64,000 nucleotides of DNA, taken from NCBI RefSeq assembly GCF_020184175.1, contig NC_065530.1, positions 43,749,260 through 43,813,259 of the forward strand, read 5' to 3'. This document shows positions 39,501 to 51,400 of this stretch, piece by piece. The translations under genes and the position numbers were made by a program. A model generated the notes under the pieces. It worked only from the letters and a program-made list of their open reading frames with translations, had not been told where the DNA came from and ran no database searches. Position 1 is the stretch's first letter, and each line of letters starts with the position of its first letter. This stretch comes from Aphis gossypii. Its lineage: Eukaryota; Arthropoda; Insecta; Hemiptera; Aphididae.

Positions 39501-40152
39501 TAAGTTACTAATGCATTATATATTATTGTGATATTAAAAAAAAATAGTTAAGACATTCTATATTTTACTGTTGTGTGCTAAAAAATAAAGGATTTACTAA
39601 AATAAAGTAGATAAGTATGTTATGCTTTTAAAATAAAAAATTTATGAATACAAAGGTACTAAAATAACAAAATAAATTACCTAAATATGAATATCATTTA
39701 AAAAAAAATATTTTTCAAGTTTTTCAAATAAATTAAAAAAAAATTTTGTTACTTATTACTGTAAAATATTAATTGTTCAAATTAAGAGAAAAGAGATGAA
39801 ATTTCATATAATACGAGTATGAACCAATAAAGCTAAAGCTTTTGATAAAAATAACTCATGATTTTCAATATATAATAGACGTTTAGCCTTGACTCATTTT
39901 GTCACTATAATAGGACGGGGGTAAATTGGTGAAATTTAATCATTATACAATTTAATTAAGCTTGGAATTGTGTGGGTTAACGTCCTAACCAAATATAATT
40001 GCTACTCTAAACCGTCCCTCTACTATATATGTGTATACGATGTTGTTTTTTCTCTCCTTCCGTGGCAATCGTGTAATCACGGTTTGGTTTGTAATTATCG
40101 GCCACATTTAATGGATTTTAGGACTGCTAGTGGTTTTTTTTCTATTTTAGTT

Positions 40153-40260
40153 TTCAGTGATAATATGGGTGTGCCTAAAAAGATTAACGGCCGATCGCGG
40201 TGTGCGTTGACCCCGTCGACGTCCAAATCCAATACGCTATATAAACTCTACGACCCGTGA
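40153..40260 (+). other. Possible small exon with a short reading frame
   Basis: A TTTTAGTTTTCAG acceptor is followed by TGATAATATGGGTGTGCC. From that ATG a 31-codon frame runs to TGA at 40258-40260 (MGVPKKINGRSRCALTPSTS...). GC content is higher than in the flanks. The peptide is Lys/Arg/Ser-rich and I recognise no family. It may be a 5' UTR exon of the rightward gene or noise. Confidence 0.2.
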
Positions 40261-41589
40261 AGGAAAACCTGTTGAAATGTGCGAACAGCTATAAGTATTA
40301 AATTGATAGAACCCAAACGACGATACCACACACCTCTATGTGTATTTTCATTGTGTCTGCATGTCATTCAATGTGATTTATGTCGCAAAATGTGTCGTGC
40401 CATTCCATATAAGTACCTACAGAAGGAATTTAAAAATTCATTATAGCTACAGTATGCCTATCAATAACATTTATCAACTTTCGTAGTAATTAAAATTATA
40501 ATTAAGTCATCTACTAACATATTAGTACATATTTTTTATGATTGTTGTTACATTTTAATTATAGAATAGAAAATTTGCTCCAATTTTTTAACCTAGCAGT
40601 GAGTTTGGTCTAATTTTTTTTTTTTAAGTGAAGGTCAAATTCTATAAGTATTTTTCTTAGTAATTCAGAAAAATTAGGTAACTTTAGCTTTCAGAAAGCT
40701 GGCATATTTACAAGACACTAGTTTTAGATGAATAATTATTATTTTTTACTTTTTTAGTCGTTTGAAATATTCTATCCTTTTCCGGCGGAGAAGGGTGGTT
40801 ATTATTTATGATTCTAATATTAATAATATTTATTCAAAAAGTTAGAAAATTAAATACTGCAAGGTTAATCATAAACTGTTTAACATCAATTCAATTTTAT
40901 ACGTGGTAGGTATTATTGTAATTAAAAAAAACCTTAGTTGATTGAAACAAGAAACTTAAAAATGTTCAATGACTAAAATTACTATAACATATTATCATAA
41001 TCTATACATTGTAGATATATAGTGGAAAAGTTACATAGGTAACTAGTTTATGACACAATGGAAAAATTCCACTCAAAATATGTGAATTAGGGCAGATTGT
41101 CATTTTTTTGTAAGCTCATGGTCACTTACGTCATGTTACAAAGATTATTCATTGCATAGGTTATATCTTATTCGGTATTAATCAAACAATAATGTAAAGA
41201 TATTTTGGCATTTTCTATTATTATATTATTGAGTTTAGTGTGCATCATGCTGTGTTCCTATAGTATTAAGTTTATTTATTTGTATTTAACCTATGTAAAT
41301 TTTATATAGAGTGATGCAACTGTTTCATAATATAAAAAGTCTTTATTTATGTATAATAATAAAATACATATTAGGTAATAATAATTATATATAATATATT
41401 CGTTTCAATTTTTTTTCAAACTTTGTAATATAATGCTACGAATTTTCAAAAATTTTCGTTAGTAAAAACAATTCATGTTCAATATACAAAAAAAAACCCT
41501 TATGTATAAAATAAATAACCACTTTCAAAAGTATGCCGATTAATGTTTAAATTGATGACGCGAATAATAATAATTGAGATTCGGAAACG

Positions 41590-42090
41590 GCATGCCTAAG
41601 GGATAATTTTGCAATTTACTGTCGACGAACAAATTAATACGTTTACGAGCAGTAGGCGACGCGAACATTGCCATCGTACGGTAATATAATTTGGCAAGGA
41701 CCGGCGTGACCGCCGATGGTTCACCGACCTCGATGCGCTAACGGCGCGGCGGCAATAATAATAATAATAATTTGATGGTTCTCTCCCGCGCTCTGAAACT
41801 GGCAATACGGAAGAGCGCCCATGATATTATAACATATTCAATATAATATACATAAATATAAATATAACTCAATGCGATCCACTTGAAATTTGTAATCGAA
41901 AAAATAATCATTTTGCGGCCACTCAGAGTAATATAGTGTCGTCTTTATTCCGCGCCGAGCGCTGTAAAAGTTCAATCGACAGAGGCGCGCGCTATTTGTA
42001 GGTACCTATATTACGTTTTCGATGGCACGTGCATACACATACACATGCACGTACACAAAGTTCGGGTAGTTTAGCGGGATGTATTCGGCC
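41590..42090. promoter_or_regulatory. CpG-rich island
   Basis: CpG-rich words occur repeatedly here (CGACGCGAAC, ACCGGCGTGACCGCC, CTAACGGCGCGGCGGC, CCGCGCCGAGCGC, GAGGCGCGCGC), together with an (AAT)n run. Density of CpG this far above the background suggests an unmethylated or selected element such as a promoter. No coding frame is convincing. Confidence 0.35.
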
Positions 42091-42165
42091 CTTTCATGAC
42101 CACCTATTTCCCTCCCTCTTACTCACATTTTCGTAATCCTAGTGACCACCTCCTATCGACAGCTA

Positions 42166-42731
42166 TATACAGAGTGATCTAAGTTATCATTTATTAATCA
42201 TCCATTTAAACTTAAATTCTGGATTCTAGATTTTTTTTATAATTACACCCTTAAGTGTCATATCCTATAATACTTAGAATATGTATGGCATTTAAAGAGT
42301 GTCATGTGACAAATGTAACGATAAAATTTCCTTTTTTTCAAAAGTCATTTGAAACACACCTATTTTTAATCTAAACATATTTTATTTTTATTGAAATTGG
42401 GATACATATATAAAATCGAATTAAAATTAAAATATTTAGTTACTGAGTTATTACACTTTGTATAATACTAAGGTCTATGATAAAAATCTTAACAGATTGG
42501 AAAATATGATAATTTTAAAATTATATATAATAATAACAAATAATTAATAAACAATTCTTATATAAGAATTCTATAAGCTGTAAACATAAGTATATAAGTA
42601 ATTGGTTAAGTAAAATTATACATCAATATTATATTTGTTTGTTTAATTATATTGTATTTTATATCCTTATAATAGGTTCTAATTGTTCTATTATTACGGA
42701 GTTTATACCTAAGTATTAGTGTTCTTAATAG

Positions 42732-42762
<31 letters not shown>

Positions 42763-42970
42763 TATACATTTAATAAAAATATTGGCTTGGCAATAATAAT
42801 AGAATAGAGTGGTTAGAATTTAAAAATAATAAGTTTATACCACCAAAAAATATTTTTTAAATCTAAACATTTTAAAATAATATGGTTTTACATAAAAATT
42901 GTATAAATCAGAATTTAATGTATTCATTTTTAAAAGAAAATTCACCCAGTTGAATGAATCACCCTGTATA
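42166..42970. mobile_element. Candidate non-autonomous DNA transposon with TIRs
   Basis: The left end TATACAGAGTGATC (42166) and the right end GATTCACCCTGTATA, read as its reverse complement TATACAGGGTGAATC-like, match at about 11 of 13 bases. Weaker similarity continues inward, for example TTAAATTCTGG against TTAAATTCTGA in the opposite arm. Flanking TATA makes the target duplication ambiguous. The 0.8-kb interior has no coding capacity and holds an AT microsatellite at 42736-42762. Confidence 0.5.
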
Positions 42971-43199
42971 CGAATATAGGTACAAAGAAAAAATATGATA
43001 TAGGTACATCAAGCAAAGTAACTCTACCCTCTGCTGTATTACATATATATATTGTATAGTAAACTATACAGATGTTCTTTATTTTAACGTTCAACCGGTT
43101 ATGTCGTCAATATTTTCATACTCGCCTTTTTTCTTTCTTTCTTTTTTTCCTTTCAAGTATCTTCTTTGTTATATTAAATATAAATTTTATTTTTGGCGA

Positions 43200-43440
43200 A
43201 CGGGTTTATCGGTTTTTATTTGGACCACGTGGATGTTAAATACGAAGAGGAGGTAGTTGTGGAGTAGCGGGAGGAGGAGTAGAAGGCGGCTGCAGGTCTC
43301 GAATCACAAAAGAATCGTTGAACCATGCTGAGGTGACAGCGCGGACTGACTGAGATTGAGAAATCCGTGTAGAGTCCCTAGTTTTGTTTTTTATTTTTTT
43401 TTCGTCATTCTCACCAGGTAATTTTTTCTCCACTCCACAT
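43200..43440. other. GC-richer island with purine-rich core
   Basis: The core reads GAAGAGGAGGTAGTTGTGG and GGGAGGAGGAGTAGAAGG. Its minus strand gives a Pro-rich frame (QPPSTPPPATPQLPPL) and its plus strand an acidic one (LDHVDVKYEEEVVVE). Both are typical of a purine-biased strand and no family is recognised. Confidence 0.25.
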
Positions 43441-46046
43441 TTCGGGCCGACACCGATTATTAGTGCGTTTCTACGGTGAGACTATATAATATGTGCTAGC
43501 GTGGAAATTGTTCGACAAAATTTCAAATTAAACAATTTTTAATTATATTATATAGACATATAATAAATTACGTATTCATATATAAGTATATACATGTAGC
43601 AAGTATATATACTTGCTTTATTTATTTTATTTTCCTTTAATTTTTTTCGTAGGCATTACATATAATATCGTATTCAATCCACTCGAAATAATAACGAGTT
43701 CACGTTCATTCTTCAGTCTATTTATTTTAGTATCCACCGGACATCTGGAATTCTCGAATGAGTGAGTGTGTTTGATTACTATACGCGCATTTGATTTTTA
43801 ACTTGAAGTTGGCGTATTCATTATGACCTATGAGTTACATACACAATATTTATAATGTACCAACATTATATATTACATTGATGATTTTTAATTCATTTTT
43901 TTTTCGCTTGAATGAATATCTTTTTTTAACCATTATTTATTTTTACCAAACCAATAACAAAAACATTTAATTTTCAGAATTTGCAAATACATTTTCATTT
44001 AAATTATATTTTTTAAGATAGCTATTAGGGTTTTTTTTAAATTGAGAATATTCGATTACATATAACTTATAATTTATAATACTTTTTAATTTAACCTCCA
44101 CGTTATAAAATATCTATATAAATAAATATTTTATAATTTATATGTTTATGGAGTTTTCAAAAATGTGATACTCAGGTGTCATAAACATTTTAAGCTTTAA
44201 GTTCATGAACTTCGCAGAAAATAGTAGTAATACTATATGTTGTCATTTTTCATATTTCTCTACCACTCAGGTATATGAGTATAATTGAATTGAAGTATTC
44301 ATTATATAAAATGTATATAGACTATATTTCTACCACTTATATATAGATATAGTATCATTTACAACTCATATGTAATTTAATATTTTATTATTATATACGT
44401 GCAAATTAATCGAAATACCTTATCTATATATCACTGTATCTAGATTTTATTCCATTATTACCAAGTCGTATTTATAACTATAAGACACTAATCAAAACAT
44501 TGAATACATGAGTCATTTCTTATAATATAAGTTATTACTTTGTGATAAATTATAATAATATTTTTATTACACTATCATATAATTAGACAAACTTAAACTA
44601 CATAACACTCAAATTTTGGGAAAATTGGTATGTTCATTTAATGATTACCTATAATCCAAAATAACTAAAACTATCAAATTGTTTAGTTTAATGCAATAAT
44701 GATATTTGATATGTATTATTTTAATCATATTTGTGGCCGGTTAGGGATGAGTAAGTTAAAGAAAAATGTTGCTCAGTATTAAGAGTCATATATAATATAT
44801 ATTCTTTTAAATATAAAGGATACTGACTGAATATATCGACTGTATGTAAGTATACGTGAGGTCATCGACAGGCAAAGAGGATCGACCTTTCATCACTTTA
44901 TTTTTTATATTATTTTATTTATTCGTTTTTTTCTATTCTGCACACCTCTGTCTTTATAAAGTATTTTCTGAGTTTATTCTCTAGGTTTTTGTATACATAT
45001 TGCATATATATATATATATATACCTATTATTTATTTATTTCCCAAGACGACTTGAAGTGGTGTGTAATGTAGCCAAAAAAACACGCGCTCATTCAATCGT
45101 TACAACGATGAAGAACATAACGGACACACAACCGTTAGAGCAGACCTATGCGTACTGTTCTGCATTGTGCCTGCACAATACTCATCTGTATAATACTCTT
45201 TCATTTCTAATATAGGTATGGATATATATATACTTCCTAATGGTTCGTTATATATGATTAGTTTTCTACTTAAATATAAATTTTAAGTATAATTTGTGTA
45301 CTACGGTTTTCATTAAACTTCGCCGATTTATAATTTATAGATATTATTAATTATTTATAAATATCATTCTAATATTTTATTATTATATTCTAATTTGTTC
45401 CATCATATTAAATGATATAATGGTAATACTGTATGCAGTTTTTAAGATTTAAGGATAGATTATCATAATTCATTAAAAAATCTACTATTGTTTTATTACG
45501 TTTCCGATATTTCCAAAATAGTAAAATACGTAGGACAGTTTAAACAATAACCATATTATTAACTTAATTGTTTTATTAGTATAAAATCAAATATCAGAAC
45601 AATATTATCCAATATGCAAAAAAGATAAAAATCATAAGTATTATATTGATGTAATACATAAAAATTAATTACAGCTTATACAATGACTGTTTAGTTTTTT
45701 TTCTATAAAATTAAAATACTGATACTAATCTATTATTATATATTATTGTTACCGTATATAATGTTAAAAACAGAAAATTTATTAACGAATGAAATATAAT
45801 TAAGAAATAGAGAATCAGGATTGAAAGACATATCGAATTTATGATATTATATGGTTACAGGTTCATATCTTAAAAATATAGTGTTGAAAATAATTAAAAA
45901 TATAATAAAACATATCAATGTAAGATACGAATATAAAAATTATAATAAGCATTGAGAATACATTTACGATACATGTACGCGTTTAATCAATGCCATACTG
46001 TGTAATAGGTATCACTAGATATGCACATTGCACACATACACATATG

Positions 46047-46051
<5 letters not shown>

Positions 46052-46092
<41 letters not shown>
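46052..46092. repeat. (AT)n microsatellite
   Basis: An uninterrupted alternating TA tract of about 41 bases. Shorter ones occur at 30119-30136 and 42736-42762. Confidence 0.9.
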
Positions 46093-46098
<6 letters not shown>

Positions 46099-48462
46099 AT
46101 ATATAAATTTATGTATTGATAACACTACTATAATAGTCATAAAATTTGAATAATTGTGAATTGCGTAGCATAATGTCATGTAAGTACTATACTCGCACAG
46201 AACATGGTAGGTATGATACTATAATATAATGTAATATAATATTATGTACCGTTATCCTGCACTGATGTTTTAACAAGGCGCGGTCGAGTCTTATACTTAG
46301 TGAAAAATAATATTTATGTATGTATATGGTATTTTAGTCCTAACGTATCATTATTGATATAAAATATGAGCTTAAACACTGCAATCAATGCAAATTACCA
46401 GCTAGGTATATTGTGTATTCATGATTCATGCTTATAAAATACAAAAACGTACCTAACCAATTAATGCGTACCTACTTAAAAGTTAAAATAATGTTTTCTT
46501 ATTATAAAAGAAAATTAATAATTGCCTACCTATAACATATTTGTTCTGATGTCGTAATATTTTATAAATATATAATATAATTTGATATTTATTGTACCTA
46601 CATATTATAGGTAGGTAGTAGTTAAAATTGTCATTAATGCTTTTATTTCATGACGTGCAACGTGAATTAATAAAGACTATCGAATATTATTATGTACTAA
46701 AAAATAATGGATATTGACAAAACAGTAATATATTATCAACGATATTGCATTTGACTTATGACAACTTTCAAATTATATGATGAACTACATTTTTTTATAT
46801 TCATACATCCTAACGGATGTCACGCGAATGGTGTATAAAAAAAAAACTACTTAAAAATACAGATACACGAATTAGTGCAGCGCGTATTATACATAATATA
46901 TGATAAGTCACAACAATCATTATTAATTATAAATTATAATGTATCGTTTGTTACCAGCATCGTTATAACACATGGTAACTACAATGATGCACCACACTGC
47001 GATACATATCTACTTCCACTTTCTATAAATGTGCATTATTGCGGCGATTTGAACAATTCCGCGTTGCACGGAGTGTTTATGCGCGCGGTGTAGAAGAGGC
47101 AATAACCTTCAGCATTCCATGTTCCCCTGTTTCCCGTTCACCTCACACGTCGTTAACATATAGAATAACGGTAAAGATAAAAAAAAACCGTGTTTTTTCC
47201 ATATCAATTTAGTTTGACTACCGCCACGCGTTTGTCTATCGCGATATCGCTGAAGTCAATTATAAAGACATCAAAACTATGACCGTGTGAACTTAGGTAT
47301 AAACTACTTGACGTAATAGTCAAATTTTCAGACCATTATTAAAAAAACATTAAAATTTTTGTCATGTATATTATGTATTATAACTTAATATGATTTAATT
47401 AAAAGGTGGAATATCTATAAACAATAAATACAATAAATAATGAGTATACAAGTTTTTAAACACTGCAATTATATTTATATAAACATATTATTATTTTCTT
47501 ATTAATCAAAATATCAATAAGAAAACTACTGATGTCTGATATTAAATACATATCATATTTTTTACTATTTTAATTTAACAATTGTACTGTGTTTAAATAT
47601 ATGATTATTCTTAAGTTCAGTGACACAGTAATTGGCATAATCTTAAATTTCGTAAGTGCCGTTTATTGTACTTCAATATAATCATTTAATTATTTTTAAT
47701 TTTAATATATGATTATAATTTATTTTATCAAACCAATAAAGTATCAACAGTTTATTAACAATTCTACATAATACTTATGTTAAGTACTTAGCAGTTTATT
47801 ATCAATAATTCTGATAGAGTATTATATAGTTTATAACGTACTTACCTATTTAAGTGTATAAGATATACAACTTGATGTATATTATATCTTACATATTATA
47901 TTATAGGATTTAAAAACCTATCTTTAGTTTTCGATTACTTTTTATAAAATATTAACTTTAAGTAAAAATTACTTATACATTAGTATACAATGTGTATTGG
48001 TTACACACGGTAGACATATCAATTAATAGGAATGACAAATGAGTAATACAAATCTAATAACTATATCGTATAGTGCGTATAACTACTATTATTTATTAGC
48101 ATAAATTATTTATAATCAACTCTATTAAATATAATTATATTACATAGGTAGCAAAAAAATTAATGATTCTCAACCTGTTGAAACTTTTAAAGAATCTATG
48201 AAAACTTTTCAGGGCAACATTTATGAACTTTAGCGCTCTGAAGATGTTTTTACAGTGTATATAGCTAAAAAACTTAAAATAAAACATAATCGAAATTATA
48301 ATATTAATATATATAATTTAATTTGACTAAACATAAATAATACATTTGGTTAATATTTTAAAAAAAATAATTATAATATAACTACCTATAAAATTAATTT
48401 TTTTTTAGATCATTTATAAATATAATTTTTTTAATTTTAATCACAGTGACAAAAATGACACT

Positions 48463-51400
48463 ATGACCGAGGGTGCAGAAGGTCGCAGTGACGACCCGCT
48501 GGCTTCATTGCAGTTAGACGTCGCTTCCGGGGGCCCATCGTCGGAAAGCCAACAGCCTGAGAGCCAAGCGGAAGTGTCCACGTTATGTATATCGTCGGCA
48601 GACAATGATATTGACAAAATAATCGCCGGAGAATGGCATGGAGGAGAATGCAAAAGTATGTTTGCGGTTTGAGCAATATTTTTTTTATACATATATCGGG
48701 TTAGCTATTTCACAAAACACTCGTTATTTCAAAAACTACTAATGTTTTTGAAAATATTTCTTTTATATAATTGTAAGACATTAAAAAAACAACATTTAAA
48801 AAAAAATTATATTTTTATTATTTTTTATCGTAATTTACGTAATTAATTTTTTTTTTTTAATGCTTTAAAATTTCGATTTTCAATATTTTATTCCAAAGGA
48901 TAATATTTTTTTAGTTTTTGGTATATAATAATATAATTTTGGATGAGCAAGTTATGAATTATAAGTAGAATGTACATTTAAATGTTCCCAAAAAACATGA
49001 AAAATTACTTTAAAAAAAAACTACTTAATACACTATTACAAATAGATTACAAATATTTTAAATATTATCCTTAAATATTGTTTTTAATAAAATGATAAAT
49101 TAAATGATCCAACAAAAATCGGTTTAAATTATTACATTTTTTGTAATTTAACGTTATCGCAATTAATGCAAGTCGTAAATAAAACTTATCTATATTCATA
49201 GTTGCTTGCTTGTGAGTTGTAACTTAATATGTTAGATAATTATGCAGCCACCGTTGCATTTGTCTGGTACATAAGTAAAATCATGTGTAATAAAAATAAT
49301 ACGACGAAGCAAAGTATCTATAAACATGTACTTATTTAATTTTTTCTTCTAGTGTAGTTATTGTGTAGTCTATGGTAAATTTTTATAAAATGTTATTCAT
49401 CATGATAAAATATACAAAAAATATACCTTATGTTTTGAAAAAATGCTCAGCAAATTCCAAGAATAGAATATTCTTAAACGAATTTTGTGCATGACAATCA
49501 ATGTTTTGAGATATACAGAAAAAAATGCAATTTACATTTAAATCCACGCCCTAGTTATAAGTGGTTATTTAGAGTTTATATGATGAGCAGAGTGGAGTGA
49601 TAAAGGGATACCCCGCAAAATGTTGGTCCACTACTTTGCTTATCTAAACTTTAATTGATTTTTATTGATCGAAATACTTTGAACAATTTCCACTTTGCTT
49701 AGTAATATCAAATTAAAAATGTATGTTGTCATTCAAAAGAGAAAATTAATTTAAAAATGATAACGATAAAAACAGTAAAAAAACATATAATTTTTTCTCA
49801 AAAATGTTGTTTTTTAATAACTTAAAATTATGTAAAAAAAAAAAATTTTTAAACTATGTTTCCAAATAATAAGTATCTTATATTAAACAAATAATGCCAT
49901 GTATATCAACAGACAACAATATAGGTACACTGTACGTGCCCACAATTAGGTCGTTTGAAGTTTACTGAGGAATAAACTCTTTCTCTTTCTTGCAGAGGCT
50001 AAAATAGTATATATTTTACGTATTAAAAAGTTCATATAAGGGATTATTGATTAGGTCATATACAAACATTATTAAGTGCCTCCACAGAGGGAGATGGGTT
50101 GCCAATGTGTACCTAAATCATATACAAAAACTTACTACGCAACTACTTATTAAACATTCAAACATCTCTAGCTTGACTGTTGATATAAGATATATTATTC
50201 ATTTATTAGATAAAATAATGTACTTTAAATATTCAATATGTAGAGTAAACTGAATTCAATTTTGATAACAAATTTGAACCTATTATGAATGTCAATTTCA
50301 GTTAATAATTTAATTCCTATTTGAAGTGTAGCGAAAAATATATTTTGGTCTTTACAATGTTTTAGCTAAAAGTAATTTAACTTAAGTTTACATGCATATT
50401 GACAACTATATACTTGTGAGTAAAGATTAAAATTTTTTTTTTAATAATTAAATTAAAATATATGAATCAAAAATTATAATAAAACGAATTTTACTGCACG
50501 CTTAATTTTATACTGCACACTAAACATTTTATATTATTACCATCAATAGGTACATACGAGTATATAGCTTCACTTTATATTTCTTCGTTTTATACTTAAA
50601 TAGGTACTGTCTATAATTTTGCGAACTTATATATGCTATAACGAATACCAAAGTATTAATATCTTTCATACACGATTAGATCTTTCTGTCTTTACAACAT
50701 ATCCTGCCAGCTGTTATGGAAATATATATAATAACATTTTATACATACACAAACTAGAACATTTAATGATATTGTTGTTTATTTTTGTTAAAAGCAGGTT
50801 GCTGCAGCAGGTGTGCGTTCAGAGAATGGAGGCTGGTCGGTGATAAGTTGCAGTTATTTTGTTTCAAAGATTATGATGCGTTGATAGCAACTCGACCAGC
50901 GGTAAATTAGTACAAATAAAATACTTATTATTTTATAATATTTGGTAATAATAGTTTAAATTCTATTAAAAGTACACATTTAAAAAAATTATAACATTTA
51001 ATTATTCAAGAAAAATAACACATGATTATCAATTATACCAACAATATTAATTACTTTTAATGTAGATATTACTCCCAAAGTTCCAAATATCGCTTTATAA
51101 TTTCTGCCAATATAGCTAGTTTATTAGGATTTAGGGTTACAAAAATTTTATACCATATACTGATACACTAATAGACGTAATGAAAATTGATTATTTTTTG
51201 TATTGAAGTACTTAGTTAAACGAACAATTTTAACCTCATTAATACACTTTAGTAATAAGTATATAGATTTATTTATACATACCATGATTTATATATTATT
51301 GAAAAAATCTTATGTCATAAATTATAATCATTATACCTTTTTCAATGATAGTGTATGTAAGCTTAACACACCTGACAAGTTATGGCAGGTGTTATGATAT

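Larger units (their letters stand above)
34300..48446. other. Gene-free region with scattered GC islands
   Basis: About 14 kb upstream of the SOCS-box gene's first coding exon. Most is AT-rich with no exon recognised. GC-richer islands stand out at about 36.1-36.6, 38.4-38.6, 40.0-40.3, 41.6-42.1, 43.1-43.5 and 47.0-47.3 kb. A terminal-inverted-repeat element lies at 42166-42970 and an (AT)n run at 46052-46092. The islands may be promoters, 5' UTR exons or enhancers of the rightward gene, or non-coding RNAs. Confidence 0.4.

Noticed and set aside
48170..48290. GATTCTCAACCTGTTGAA, like the start of some hAT elements
   Set aside because: No matching opposite end or target duplication could be found.
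48441..48692. Minus-strand frames of 71-83 codons
   Set aside because: They are antisense to the first coding exon of the SOCS-box gene, whose plus-strand frame joins other exons in phase.
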